64,000 bases of DNA, from contig NZ_CP093366.1 of assembly GCF_023380265.1 (NCBI RefSeq), positions 1,364,001-1,428,000 on the forward strand, given 5' to 3'. Positions 53,230 through 61,077 of this stretch are shown one piece after another. The notes under the pieces are model-generated. The model searched no databases. It saw only the letters and a program-made list of their open reading frames with translations, and was not told the DNA's origin. Source of the DNA: Bombilactobacillus folatiphilus (GTDB taxonomy: Bacteria > Bacillota > Bacilli > Lactobacillales > Lactobacillaceae). Position numbers and translations under genes: made by a program. Positions within the stretch are counted from its first letter, which is position 1. Each line of letters opens with the position of its first letter.

Positions 53230-55860
53230 ATGCAGGGTGTGACCCGATTTAAAATTAATTTATCCCCCGCTTTGAGCCTTATTGCTCTGATAATCTTATG
53301 TATTGTCTATCTTCCAACCGTAAAAGCCGATATTTTAGGATCAGATGATCCTTCAGCAATTTTAGATGATGACGAAATTTTGCCGGCCTTACCTGATAAT
53401 TTTCAAAGTATTGATCAGTTGGCCGCGGCACATCCGGTTTCTGATGCAGGTGTGACCGTCAGCGATCAAGATTACACCTTTCGTCCACATTTTAGCGCTG
53501 AACCCACCATTGATTCTTTTGTTTATGATGCCAACACCAAGGGCGAGATCACGACTGATTTTAACGACCCACACATGAAAGGACATCGATATTTAAAGCT
53601 GTCCGCAGAAAACAACGCCACTGATTTAGGTGTCACCGTTATCTATAAAAATGTGGGTACTTATAACGGCAAAAATTTAGATATGCAAGTCCATTCCACT
53701 TTTCATTTGCCGGGTACTAGTTCTGAACGTTATGGTGCCGTGGGAATCAACAAAGATGATTTTTTGAACCTTCATTTGCGGTCACGTGGTAGCGGTTGGG
53801 CTGCTCATAATCAAATTACCTTTTATGAAGCTGGCACCAAAAATCGCGTAACTGTCAAAGGTTATTGGAATTTCACCGGCATTAATAAAGCCAAACTATT
53901 AACGGTTACGCCGGATTTAACACCAAATAATGACACGATTTATTATCAGTATCAAGGTGCAGCATCCAACGAAATTGGATTCAAACAAACAGGTGACACT
54001 TATCAATTCCTAAGCACTGACAAAGCTGGAAATATGGATACCCAATTTACTATGCGGTTTGCTAGTGACACCAACGAGGCATTTGAATATGGATTCGACG
54101 ATCCCAGCATCGGCTCCAAAAATGCCACGGTTGGAATTAACTACACTGATCAAAATATTTTTTCATATACGCCAACTAATCCGAAAAAAGCAGGAAAAAA
54201 TGCGACCGAGTTTAATGCACCATATAATGCATTATTCACCGTCCAGCAAGACATTGCGCCGCTGGAAAAAGTTGGCCGTCCTTACAGCACTTTTACAATC
54301 ACTGATAAGATTAATGCCAATCTTGACATTGACCACCAAAATACCCGCGTGGTAGATCAAAATGACCACACTGTTTCCGGCGCAGATCGACTTTTTCAAT
54401 TGAATTTTGGTGCTGATAACACAATTACTGCTACCGTGAATACCGCTGCTTTAAAACAAACAAATGAAACTGCGGCTAACTATTTTTACAATAACAAATA
54501 CGTTTTAAAAATTTACGGTCGTTTAAAAACCGACACCGATGTAACCTCACTAACACCTAGCACGATTAATCCCACTCAAGTCACGGATCCTGATTTTGAT
54601 CCTAACGCTAATTACTACAACATTAGTAACCAAGCCACCACAAGTGTTAATGGAACGGAGTTAAAATCACCAATAGCTAACGCGAACGTTTTAAGTCCAA
54701 AAAATTGGTGGTACACCAAGGATAATCAATTATATATTCGCAATAGCGCTATCGGTCAATACACCGGAACAGCACCTTGGACAACACAAGCTAACAACAT
54801 CACGAATGTGCATTTCGGTACCAAGGTGACTTTAAACAACACCCAAGATTTCCTCAAAAACATGTTCAATTTAACTAACGTAACTTTACCAGCAGATTTG
54901 GACACCCACTCTAGCACTGACTTTTCTGGCTTTTTTATGAATGATGACCACTTGACGACCATCATTGGTTTAGGCAATTTACAATTCAATAATGCGCAAA
55001 ATTTAGCCAATATGTTTCAAAATACTGGGCTATCACAATTGACTTTGCCCACCAATTTTGCCATGACACGAAATGTAACCAACTTCGACAATTTTAGCAG
55101 CCATAATGCCAACTTAACTAAGCTAGACCTCAGCCAGCTCCAAATGAATGCAAATGCTAGCACCCACAACTTTTTTGCAGAGACGAATCAACTGAACAAG
55201 CTAAAACTCGGTCCAAACAATCATTTTGAACCTAACGACCAAACCAGTTTGACAGCGTTGACTAGTGGCACAGTTAGCGATAACAATGCTTGGTCAGGTA
55301 CAACCGGTAAGTGGCAAAATGATCTCAATTCTAACACCCACACTTCCGAGCAATTGATTAATTCGTATCAGAATAACAACCCTAATCATCCGCAGAGCGT
55401 CATTGAATACACACCGCAAGTGGCTAATTTAGTTTATTTCAAGGAAATTCCCGACAATTTGACTTTTGGTCCGATCATTTTGGATAGCTCGGACCAAGTC
55501 CAAGATTACAAACCGAATGCACCGAACAAACAAATCGTCGAAGTCGAAGATTTGCGCAACAGCGAACTCCAAGGAAAAAACTGGCAGGTTTCTGTCAAAG
55601 CCGATTCCTTCACTTATCAAAGCGACACTGGTCAAAATGAAGCTACGGATCAAATTAGTTTGGCTTTGAACCAAAATATTATTACCAACCAAGCCTATCC
55701 TCTCGAACACAGTAAGCAAACCGTTAATGGTGATTCTTATCAATGGAAGCTTGATCGCCAAAATCAAACAGGCTTGACTGTCAAAATTAATCCAAGTGCT
55801 GATTTAATTTCCCAAGATTATCAATCCAACATCACTTATACCCTCGCTAACAGCTTGTGA
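53230..55860 (+). CDS. Large surface adhesin: BspA-like leucine repeats and variant WxL C-terminus
   Basis: 876 residues. Signal peptide to about 35 (YLPTVKADI). Residues about 40-300 resemble WxL-type N-terminal lectin-like domains. About 315-470 is an isopeptide/collagen-binder-like stretch. About 490-690 carries DUF285/BspA-type repeats (NMFNLTNVTLPADL, ANMFQNTGLSQLTLPTNF, LTKLDLSQLQMN). The C-terminal ~145 residues are WxL-like, with VEDLRNSELQGKNWQVSVKA, and end ITYTLANSL, so the final motif is YxL, not WxL. It probably mediates attachment. Confidence 0.72.
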   Translation: MQGVTRFKINLSPALSLIALIILCIVYLPTVKADILGSDDPSAILDDDEILPALPDNFQSIDQLAAAHPVSDAGVTVSDQDYTFRPHFSAEPTIDSFVYDANTKGEITTDFNDPHMKGHRYLKLSAENNATDLGVTVIYKNVGTYNGKNLDMQVHSTFHLPGTSSERYGAVGINKDDFLNLHLRSRGSGWAAHNQITFYEAGTKNRVTVKGYWNFTGINKAKLLTVTPDLTPNNDTIYYQYQGAASNEIGFKQTGDTYQFLSTDKAGNMDTQFTMRFASDTNEAFEYGFDDPSIGSKNATVGINYTDQNIFSYTPTNPKKAGKNATEFNAPYNALFTVQQDIAPLEKVGRPYSTFTITDKINANLDIDHQNTRVVDQNDHTVSGADRLFQLNFGADNTITATVNTAALKQTNETAANYFYNNKYVLKIYGRLKTDTDVTSLTPSTINPTQVTDPDFDPNANYYNISNQATTSVNGTELKSPIANANVLSPKNWWYTKDNQLYIRNSAIGQYTGTAPWTTQANNITNVHFGTKVTLNNTQDFLKNMFNLTNVTLPADLDTHSSTDFSGFFMNDDHLTTIIGLGNLQFNNAQNLANMFQNTGLSQLTLPTNFAMTRNVTNFDNFSSHNANLTKLDLSQLQMNANASTHNFFAETNQLNKLKLGPNNHFEPNDQTSLTALTSGTVSDNNAWSGTTGKWQNDLNSNTHTSEQLINSYQNNNPNHPQSVIEYTPQVANLVYFKEIPDNLTFGPIILDSSDQVQDYKPNAPNKQIVEVEDLRNSELQGKNWQVSVKADSFTYQSDTGQNEATDQISLALNQNIITNQAYPLEHSKQTVNGDSYQWKLDRQNQTGLTVKINPSADLISQDYQSNITYTLANSL

Positions 55861-55914
55861 TCCCTCAATCATAAGCTGTTTTTCGTTATTACTATCACAT
55901 TTAGCATTTTGCAC

Positions 55915-55937
55915 AGTTCCAAATTTGGAGTATGATG
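55915..55937 (+). promoter_or_regulatory. Promoter of corA
   Basis: TTGCAC, 16-base spacer, TATGAT near 55932. Confidence 0.45.
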
Positions 55938-55989
55938 ATGATTACAAATGATATAAGGCTTTTTCAGGCTTAGAACTGAGGTAAAACTA

Positions 55990-56904
55990 ATGATTCAAAC
56001 CACTGTTTTAACAGACAATTTGAACCTGGTAGCGACCAAACATCTGGACGCTGACGATCTGCAAGAATTACAAAATACTTATCAAATTAAACCAGATATC
56101 ATCAAATACGTAACGGATTTGGACGAAAATCCCAACTACGATTACGACCCACTCTCGCACACGCAATTGCTCATTATCCAAATTCCTAATTTGCTGAAAG
56201 CTAAAGATCTACAATATGACACTCAGCCGATTGGCTTACTTTTATTCCAAGATAACCTGTTTACCTTCAATCAAAGCAACAGTTTATTTTTTGAGCAATT
56301 AATCCAACAAGTTGCCACCAATAAACCACAACTAGAACCGCAGCAACTGATTTTGAATATCATCTTAAAATTAATGGATAGTTTTGTGCCTATCATTCAC
56401 AAATTTACACAAAAACGCAATCAATTAGCGCAAGCTTTACGGCAAAAAATTAAAAATACAGATTTGATTTCACTTTCTTTTTTGCAACAAAGTCTCAGCT
56501 TGTTTTACAGCGGAATTGCTTTAGATGTCAGCGTCATCAAACATCTGCCTCAAACACAATTTGTGAAACATATCGCGGCTACTAAAACTATTAATGCCGC
56601 TTTGATTGATGCTTTAGTTGAGGGCCAACAGGTCCAACAAATGGTCGAAACCGAGCTGGGCGTGGTGGAACAAATTTCTAACACTTTCAATGTGATCGCC
56701 AACAACAACTTGAACAGCACGATGAAATTATTGACAGTTTGGTCGTTAACCTTGACAATTCCAACTGTAATCACCGGATTTTACGGAATGAATGTGGACT
56801 TGCCTTTTTCCAAAATGCACAGTGCCTGGCTTATTATTATTTTAATCATTGTATTAAGCTCCATTTGGTTATTGCTACTTTTGAAGCATCACAAAAAATT
56901 ATAA
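55990..56904 (+). CDS. corA: CorA-family divalent cation transporter
   Basis: 304 residues. A large N-terminal cytoplasmic domain is followed by two C-terminal helices, the first ended by the family motif YGMNV and the second ILIIVLSSIWLLLLL. It would import Mg2+ (or Co2+/Ni2+) as a pentamer. Monocistronic, with a promoter about 50 bases upstream. Confidence 0.88.
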   Translation: MIQTTVLTDNLNLVATKHLDADDLQELQNTYQIKPDIIKYVTDLDENPNYDYDPLSHTQLLIIQIPNLLKAKDLQYDTQPIGLLLFQDNLFTFNQSNSLFFEQLIQQVATNKPQLEPQQLILNIILKLMDSFVPIIHKFTQKRNQLAQALRQKIKNTDLISLSFLQQSLSLFYSGIALDVSVIKHLPQTQFVKHIAATKTINAALIDALVEGQQVQQMVETELGVVEQISNTFNVIANNNLNSTMKLLTVWSLTLTIPTVITGFYGMNVDLPFSKMHSAWLIIILIIVLSSIWLLLLLKHHKKL

Positions 56905-56949
56905 AAATAGTCGTCTACCTCTTTGGGCAAATGACTAATTTTTTACATA

Positions 56950-58338
56950 TTATTCAAGATTTTGACCGGCGTGACGAATGCCGTACACCAGATAAATAAC
57001 CACCCCGATGGCAAACCAGATTAATGATGAAATCCATGTAATCATCTTCAAAGTTGTCATCAGATACAGACATAATAGCAACGAAATGATGGGTAAAATT
57101 GGATATAGCGGCACTTTGAAACCTTTATTTGGAATATCTTGGCGCTTACGCAAGGGAAGCACACCAATTGAAACAAACGCAAACGCAATTAACGTTCCAA
57201 TATTAACTAATTCAGCCAAATGATTTAAATCAACCAAACCGCCCATCACAGCAATAATAATTGTGATCACCAACAAACTATGGTTGGGCAAATGCTTGTC
57301 ATTCACACGACCTAAAAATTTGGGCAGCAAACCGTCACGACCGATCGCATATACCAATCGCGAACTACTATAAATCATTGTGACCATCATCGTGAACATG
57401 CCTGCCATGGCGCCAATGGAAATAATCCCGGCCACTCCGTTCAAATGGAAAAATTGCAGTGCGTACGATACGGGATCCGCCACATTTAATTTGGTATACG
57501 GCATCATGCCCGTCAAGACCGTGGACACTGCCATATACAAAATCGTGGCAACCACTAATGTGCCAATAATGCCGATCGGTAAGTTGCGCTGTGGATTTTT
57601 AACTTCAGGTGCTGACGACGAAACCGCATCAAAACCTAGATAAGCAAAGAATACCGTTGAAGCTCCGGCCTGAATTCCTTTCCAACCAAACGGCAAGAAT
57701 GGTGACCAATTTTTGGGCTTGACATAAAAGCAGCCAACCACCACAAACAACACAATAATAGCAATTTTAATGATTACCATCCAATCATTAATTTTCATTG
57801 ATGTACTCATGCCCCGCGACAACATCAAAGCAATCAACAGAACTACCACAATTGCAACCAAATTAACATACGTCCCGTGACTGGGATCATAAGCACCTGA
57901 GATCGCTTGCGGCAATTTGATGCCAAAGCCTCGCAAAAAAGAACTGAAGTATGCAGAAAAACCGACTGAAACGGTCGCCACCGCTAACATATATTCCAAA
58001 ATGAGCGCCCAACCGATCACCCAACCAATAAACTGACCAAAAATAATATTGCCATAAGAGTATGCACTACCCGCGACTGGCAACGACGAAGCAAATTCGG
58101 CATAACACATTGCCGCCGTCGCACAAACAATTGCTGCCAACAAAAAACTCAAGATGACTGCCGGACCACTCACCGTCGCCGCCACCGTTCCTGGCATAAT
58201 AAAAATTCCCGTGCCAATCACTGCACCAATGCCCAAAGCCATTAATTCTTTGGCCGACATGGTTTTTTGAAACTGTTGATCAGCTTGTAGGTATTGTTGA
58301 ATATCTGCTTTTTGGGTCATTTTTTTCCAAATTGACAT
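56950..58338 (-). CDS. APC-family amino acid permease (CAT-like)
   Basis: 462 residues with twelve helices of the cationic/branched amino acid (YfnA-like) group. The start is KELMALGIGAVIGTGIFIMPG (helix 1 unwound motif), with FFAYLGFDAVSSSAPEVKNPQRNLP in helix 6-7. It is divergent from the attenuator-controlled aminotransferase operon, and a TTGACA-17-TATTCT promoter drives it. Uptake of the amino acids used by that operon is a fair guess; specificity is not shown. Confidence 0.88.
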   Translation of the reverse strand: MSIWKKMTQKADIQQYLQADQQFQKTMSAKELMALGIGAVIGTGIFIMPGTVAATVSGPAVILSFLLAAIVCATAAMCYAEFASSLPVAGSAYSYGNIIFGQFIGWVIGWALILEYMLAVATVSVGFSAYFSSFLRGFGIKLPQAISGAYDPSHGTYVNLVAIVVVLLIALMLSRGMSTSMKINDWMVIIKIAIIVLFVVVGCFYVKPKNWSPFLPFGWKGIQAGASTVFFAYLGFDAVSSSAPEVKNPQRNLPIGIIGTLVVATILYMAVSTVLTGMMPYTKLNVADPVSYALQFFHLNGVAGIISIGAMAGMFTMMVTMIYSSSRLVYAIGRDGLLPKFLGRVNDKHLPNHSLLVITIIIAVMGGLVDLNHLAELVNIGTLIAFAFVSIGVLPLRKRQDIPNKGFKVPLYPILPIISLLLCLYLMTTLKMITWISSLIWFAIGVVIYLVYGIRHAGQNLE

Positions 58339-58372
58339 TGTCCACCATTCCTCTAATCAAAATTTAATGTTT

Positions 58373-58401
58373 AGAATAGATTAATTTTTAGCGTCTGTCA
58401 A
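58373..58401 (-). promoter_or_regulatory. Promoter of the APC permease
   Basis: Minus-strand TTGACA (58401-58396), 17-base spacer, TATTCT (58378-58373). Confidence 0.65.
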
Positions 58402-58506
58402 ATCAATTTTCGCTTCAAAATCACTTTTCCTAACAAAAAATTTGGATTTCTTCTATATACTCCATAAAATTCCAACCAGTCAAATTAAAATTAAATTAAT
58501 TTCAAC

Positions 58507-58535
58507 TTGACAGCAACGTCAAATTATACTAAATT
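58507..58535 (+). promoter_or_regulatory. Promoter of the attenuator-controlled aminotransferase operon
   Basis: TTGACA (58507-58512), 17-base spacer, TAAATT (58530-58535). Transcription would begin near 58542, leaving a leader of about 290 bases. Confidence 0.6.
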
Positions 58536-58564
58536 TAAATTATTCAAACTAGATAGGAGTTCTG

Positions 58565-58630
58565 ATGATGATGTCATTGACCTGTTCACAGTTGAATACT
58601 TGGTATTATAGCTTTTATTTCTTTAGGTAG
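58565..58630 (+). CDS. Leader peptide rich in aromatic residues
   Basis: A 21-codon frame from ATG (58565, with two more ATG codons after it) to TAG (58628-58630), preceded by AGGAG at 58555-58559 with five bases of spacing. Residues 13-20 are W-Y-Y-S-F-Y-F-F: seven aromatic residues in eight, including one Trp, three Tyr and three Phe. Its stop codon touches the 5' arm of the first leader hairpin. It looks like a sensor of charged aromatic tRNAs for the aminotransferase operon that follows. AT-rich, T-rich DNA can give Phe and Tyr codons by chance, so the Trp codon and the layout matter more. Confidence 0.6.
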   Translation: MMMSLTCSQLNTWYYSFYFFR

Positions 58631-58739
58631 TGTTTGCACCAACTTTAAGCGAGTGCAAACACGAAACTGTTTGTACCCGCAAGAAGTAAAGGTCTATTTA
58701 ATTGCCCTTACACCTTGCAGGAAAATCAAAACTGCAAGG
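58630..58739 (+). promoter_or_regulatory. Alternative hairpins of the aromatic leader
   Basis: Segments: 1 GTGTTTGCAC (58630-58639), 2 GTGCAAACAC (58653-58662), 3 TGTTTGTAC (58668-58676). 1 pairs perfectly with 2, and 2 pairs with 3 (one G-T), so the two hairpins exclude each other. Further on, GCAAG..GTAA.GG (58679-58692) can fold on CC.TTAC..CTTGC (58705-58718). That competes with CCTTGCAG (58713-58720) pairing perfectly with CTGCAAGG (58732-58739). Confidence 0.6.
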
Positions 58740-58765
58740 CTAACTTACCAAATCAAACCTTTGAG

Positions 58766-58798
58766 CCCAGCAGTGAAAATTTAACTGCTGGGTTTTTT
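58766..58798 (+). terminator. Attenuator-type terminator before the aminotransferase gene
   Basis: Perfect 9-bp stem CCCAGCAGT (58766-58774) / ACTGCTGGG (58784-58792), then six T residues; 33 bases before the gene start. Confidence 0.9.
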
Positions 58799-58831
58799 AT
58801 TTGATTTTAAAGTCAGAAAGGAAGTTTTATT

Positions 58832-60016
58832 ATGACAGATATGACGCAATATTTAAACAAAAGGCTGGCGAAAGTGAAGACTTCACCAATTTTAACCTTT
58901 TCTACTTTTGCCAAAACAATTCCCCACATTGTTAATTTCACCGTGGGCGAACCGGATTTCAATACGCCCGAACATATCAAGCAAGCTGCCACGACAAGTA
59001 TCGAGCATAATCGTTCCCATTACGCTCCTTCCAACGGGACGCCAGCTTTGAAGCAAGCCACGTGTCAGTTTTTGGCTAATAAATATCAGCAGCACTTTAA
59101 TCCTAACGAAATTATTATTACTGAAGGCGCTTCTGAGGGGATTTATACTGCAATCTTATCCGTGCTCAACCCCGGTGACAAAGCAATTATTCCCACACCA
59201 ACCTTCCCCCTGTATATCGACGATGTTAACTTGGCTGGTGGCCAACCAATTTTAGTGGATACCTCAAAAACAGGTTTTAAATTAACACCGCAATTATTGC
59301 AGACAGCTTTAGAACAAGCAGGATCGGATGTACGCTTATTAATTTTGAACTATCCGTCTAATCCAACCGGTGTCACTTACTCACAAGCTGAATTACACGC
59401 ATTAGCCAGAGTAATCAAAGATCAACCAATTTTTGTATTATGCGACGAAATTTATAGTGAATTAAATTATGATCAACCACATGCTTCCTTGGTTAATGAA
59501 TTGCCCGATCAAACTATTTTGATTACTGGGCTCTCCAAATCACATGCAATGACCGGCTGGCGAATTGGCATCATGGCTGCTCCCAAAGCTATTACCGACG
59601 AACTCAGTAAGATTCATCAATTTACTATCACAAGCACCCCAACCATGATCCAAGATGCTGCCCAAGAAGCTTTAGCTAATGGTCCTGACGATGCCTTACC
59701 GATGAAACAAGAATATCAACGCCGGCGTGATTATATCGTAGAACATTTAAATGATTTAGGTTTTAGTTGCGCCAGTCCTAAAGGAGCTTTTTACGTTTTT
59801 GCCAAAATTGCGCCAGATCTTCAACAAGATGATGTTGAATTTGCTTATGACTTAGCTAAAAACGGCTTAGTTGCTGCTGTTCCCGGATCTTATTTTGGTC
59901 CCGGTGGTCAGCACCACTTACGTTTTAGTTACGCCACAAGTTTTGACAATATTCAACAAGGTATGTCTAATCTCACAAAATATGTTGCACAACAACGTGC
60001 AAAAAAGGAGCAATAA
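58832..60016 (+). CDS. araT: Class I aminotransferase, probably aromatic (AraT-like)
   Basis: 394 residues of fold-type I. It shows NFTVGEPDFNTPEH, NYPSNPTGVTY, LCDEIYSEL and the PLP lysine in LSKSHAMTGWRIG. It is the paralogue of the enzyme at 14996. AAAGGAAG precedes the ATG. Phe, Tyr or Trp to the keto acid is proposed because of the aromatic leader peptide and the following 2-hydroxyacid dehydrogenase, which can use phenylpyruvate; homology alone does not settle specificity and PatA-like roles remain possible. Confidence 0.8.
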   Translation: MTDMTQYLNKRLAKVKTSPILTFSTFAKTIPHIVNFTVGEPDFNTPEHIKQAATTSIEHNRSHYAPSNGTPALKQATCQFLANKYQQHFNPNEIIITEGASEGIYTAILSVLNPGDKAIIPTPTFPLYIDDVNLAGGQPILVDTSKTGFKLTPQLLQTALEQAGSDVRLLILNYPSNPTGVTYSQAELHALARVIKDQPIFVLCDEIYSELNYDQPHASLVNELPDQTILITGLSKSHAMTGWRIGIMAAPKAITDELSKIHQFTITSTPTMIQDAAQEALANGPDDALPMKQEYQRRRDYIVEHLNDLGFSCASPKGAFYVFAKIAPDLQQDDVEFAYDLAKNGLVAAVPGSYFGPGGQHHLRFSYATSFDNIQQGMSNLTKYVAQQRAKKEQ

Positions 60017-60018
60017 CA

Positions 60019-61017
60019 ATGAAAATTTTAGCTTTAAGCGTGCGCGATGACGAACAGGCAGCTTTCACCGAATGGAAACAAGCGCACCCAGAAATACAAG
60101 TCGACACAACAGAAATCGAATTAACCATACAAACCGTTGATCAATTGCAAGGATATGACGGCATTGTTATCCAACAACGGCGGCAAATTGAGCCCGAAGT
60201 TTATCCCATTTTGGAACAAATGGGTATCAAACAAATTACGACTCGCACAGCTGGTTACGATGTGATTGATTTGAAATTAGCTGCCCAGCATCACTTACAA
60301 ATTAGCAATGTTCCCGCATATTCACCTCGCTCGGTGGCTGAATTAACTTTGACCCATACTATGCGGTTAATTCGCAAACAAGAATTATTCGATCAACGTG
60401 TCCGTCAACAAGATTATCGTTGGGCTGGTTTACAAGGATTAGAAGTTCATACCTTGACGATTGGGATCATTGGTGCAGGACGGATTGGTGGCACCACGGC
60501 ACAACTATTCCACGCATTGGGTGCTAAAGTGATCGCTTATGACACCAAACCTAATTCCCAATTGAATGATATTTTGACTTTCATGTCCAAACAAGAAGTT
60601 TTGCAACAAGCTGATGTCATCTGCTTGCATGTGGATTTGAATCCTACATCCGAAAATTTGATCGACGAACAAGCGTTAGACTTGATGAAACCAACTGCCT
60701 ATTTAATCAATGAATGTCGCGGACCCGTTGTCGATACTGCCGCTTTAATTGCTGCCCTTCAACAACAAAAACTGGCGGGGGCAGCTTTGGATACTTTAAC
60801 CGGTGAAGAAAATTTCTTCAATTTTGATTTGCGTAATAAAGAACTTCCTAGTGATCAACTAAAAATTTTACAGGCGATGGACAATGTGATTATTACGCCA
60901 CATATCGGCTTTTACACCAATATGGCTGTAAAAAATATGGTTGATATCAGTTTAGATGATGTTGTGGACTTGTTAACTCATCATTCTTGCGAACATCTGG
61001 TCACAATTCCAGAATAA
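60019..61017 (+). CDS. D-2-hydroxyacid dehydrogenase
   Basis: 332 residues of the D-LDH/D-hydroxyisocaproate group. The nucleotide site is GIIGAGRIGG, with an Asp after it (IAYDTK) for NAD. Catalytic Arg is in INECRGPVVD, Glu in TGEEN and His in ITPHIGFYT. It starts three bases after the aminotransferase stop behind AAGGAG, a tight two-gene operon: amino acid to 2-keto acid to D-2-hydroxy acid. With aromatic substrates the product would be phenyllactate or hydroxyphenyllactate. Regenerates NAD+. Confidence 0.88.
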   Translation: MKILALSVRDDEQAAFTEWKQAHPEIQVDTTEIELTIQTVDQLQGYDGIVIQQRRQIEPEVYPILEQMGIKQITTRTAGYDVIDLKLAAQHHLQISNVPAYSPRSVAELTLTHTMRLIRKQELFDQRVRQQDYRWAGLQGLEVHTLTIGIIGAGRIGGTTAQLFHALGAKVIAYDTKPNSQLNDILTFMSKQEVLQQADVICLHVDLNPTSENLIDEQALDLMKPTAYLINECRGPVVDTAALIAALQQQKLAGAALDTLTGEENFFNFDLRNKELPSDQLKILQAMDNVIITPHIGFYTNMAVKNMVDISLDDVVDLLTHHSCEHLVTIPE

Positions 61018-61045
61018 TTATTTATTTCTACTATTTAAATAGTAT

Positions 61046-61077
61046 AAAAAAGCCCGAACTCAAAGTTCGGGCTTTTT
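61046..61077. terminator. Bidirectional terminator
   Basis: AAAAAAGCCCGAACT / AGTTCGGGCTTTTT around a 3-base loop; overlaps the stop of the converging lysozyme gene. Confidence 0.9.

Noticed and set aside
55930..55980. Short ORF starting ATGATGATG upstream of corA, resembling the aromatic leader
   Set aside because: The ribosome site would touch the ATG, the peptide has no striking composition, no terminator follows, and the bases are better read as a -10 box (TATGAT).
58590..58770. Alternative frame ILGIIAFISLGSVC in the aromatic leader, possibly a toxin peptide
   Set aside because: It has no in-frame start codon before the hydrophobic stretch (a TGA lies directly upstream), whereas the aromatic frame has ribosome site and ATG.
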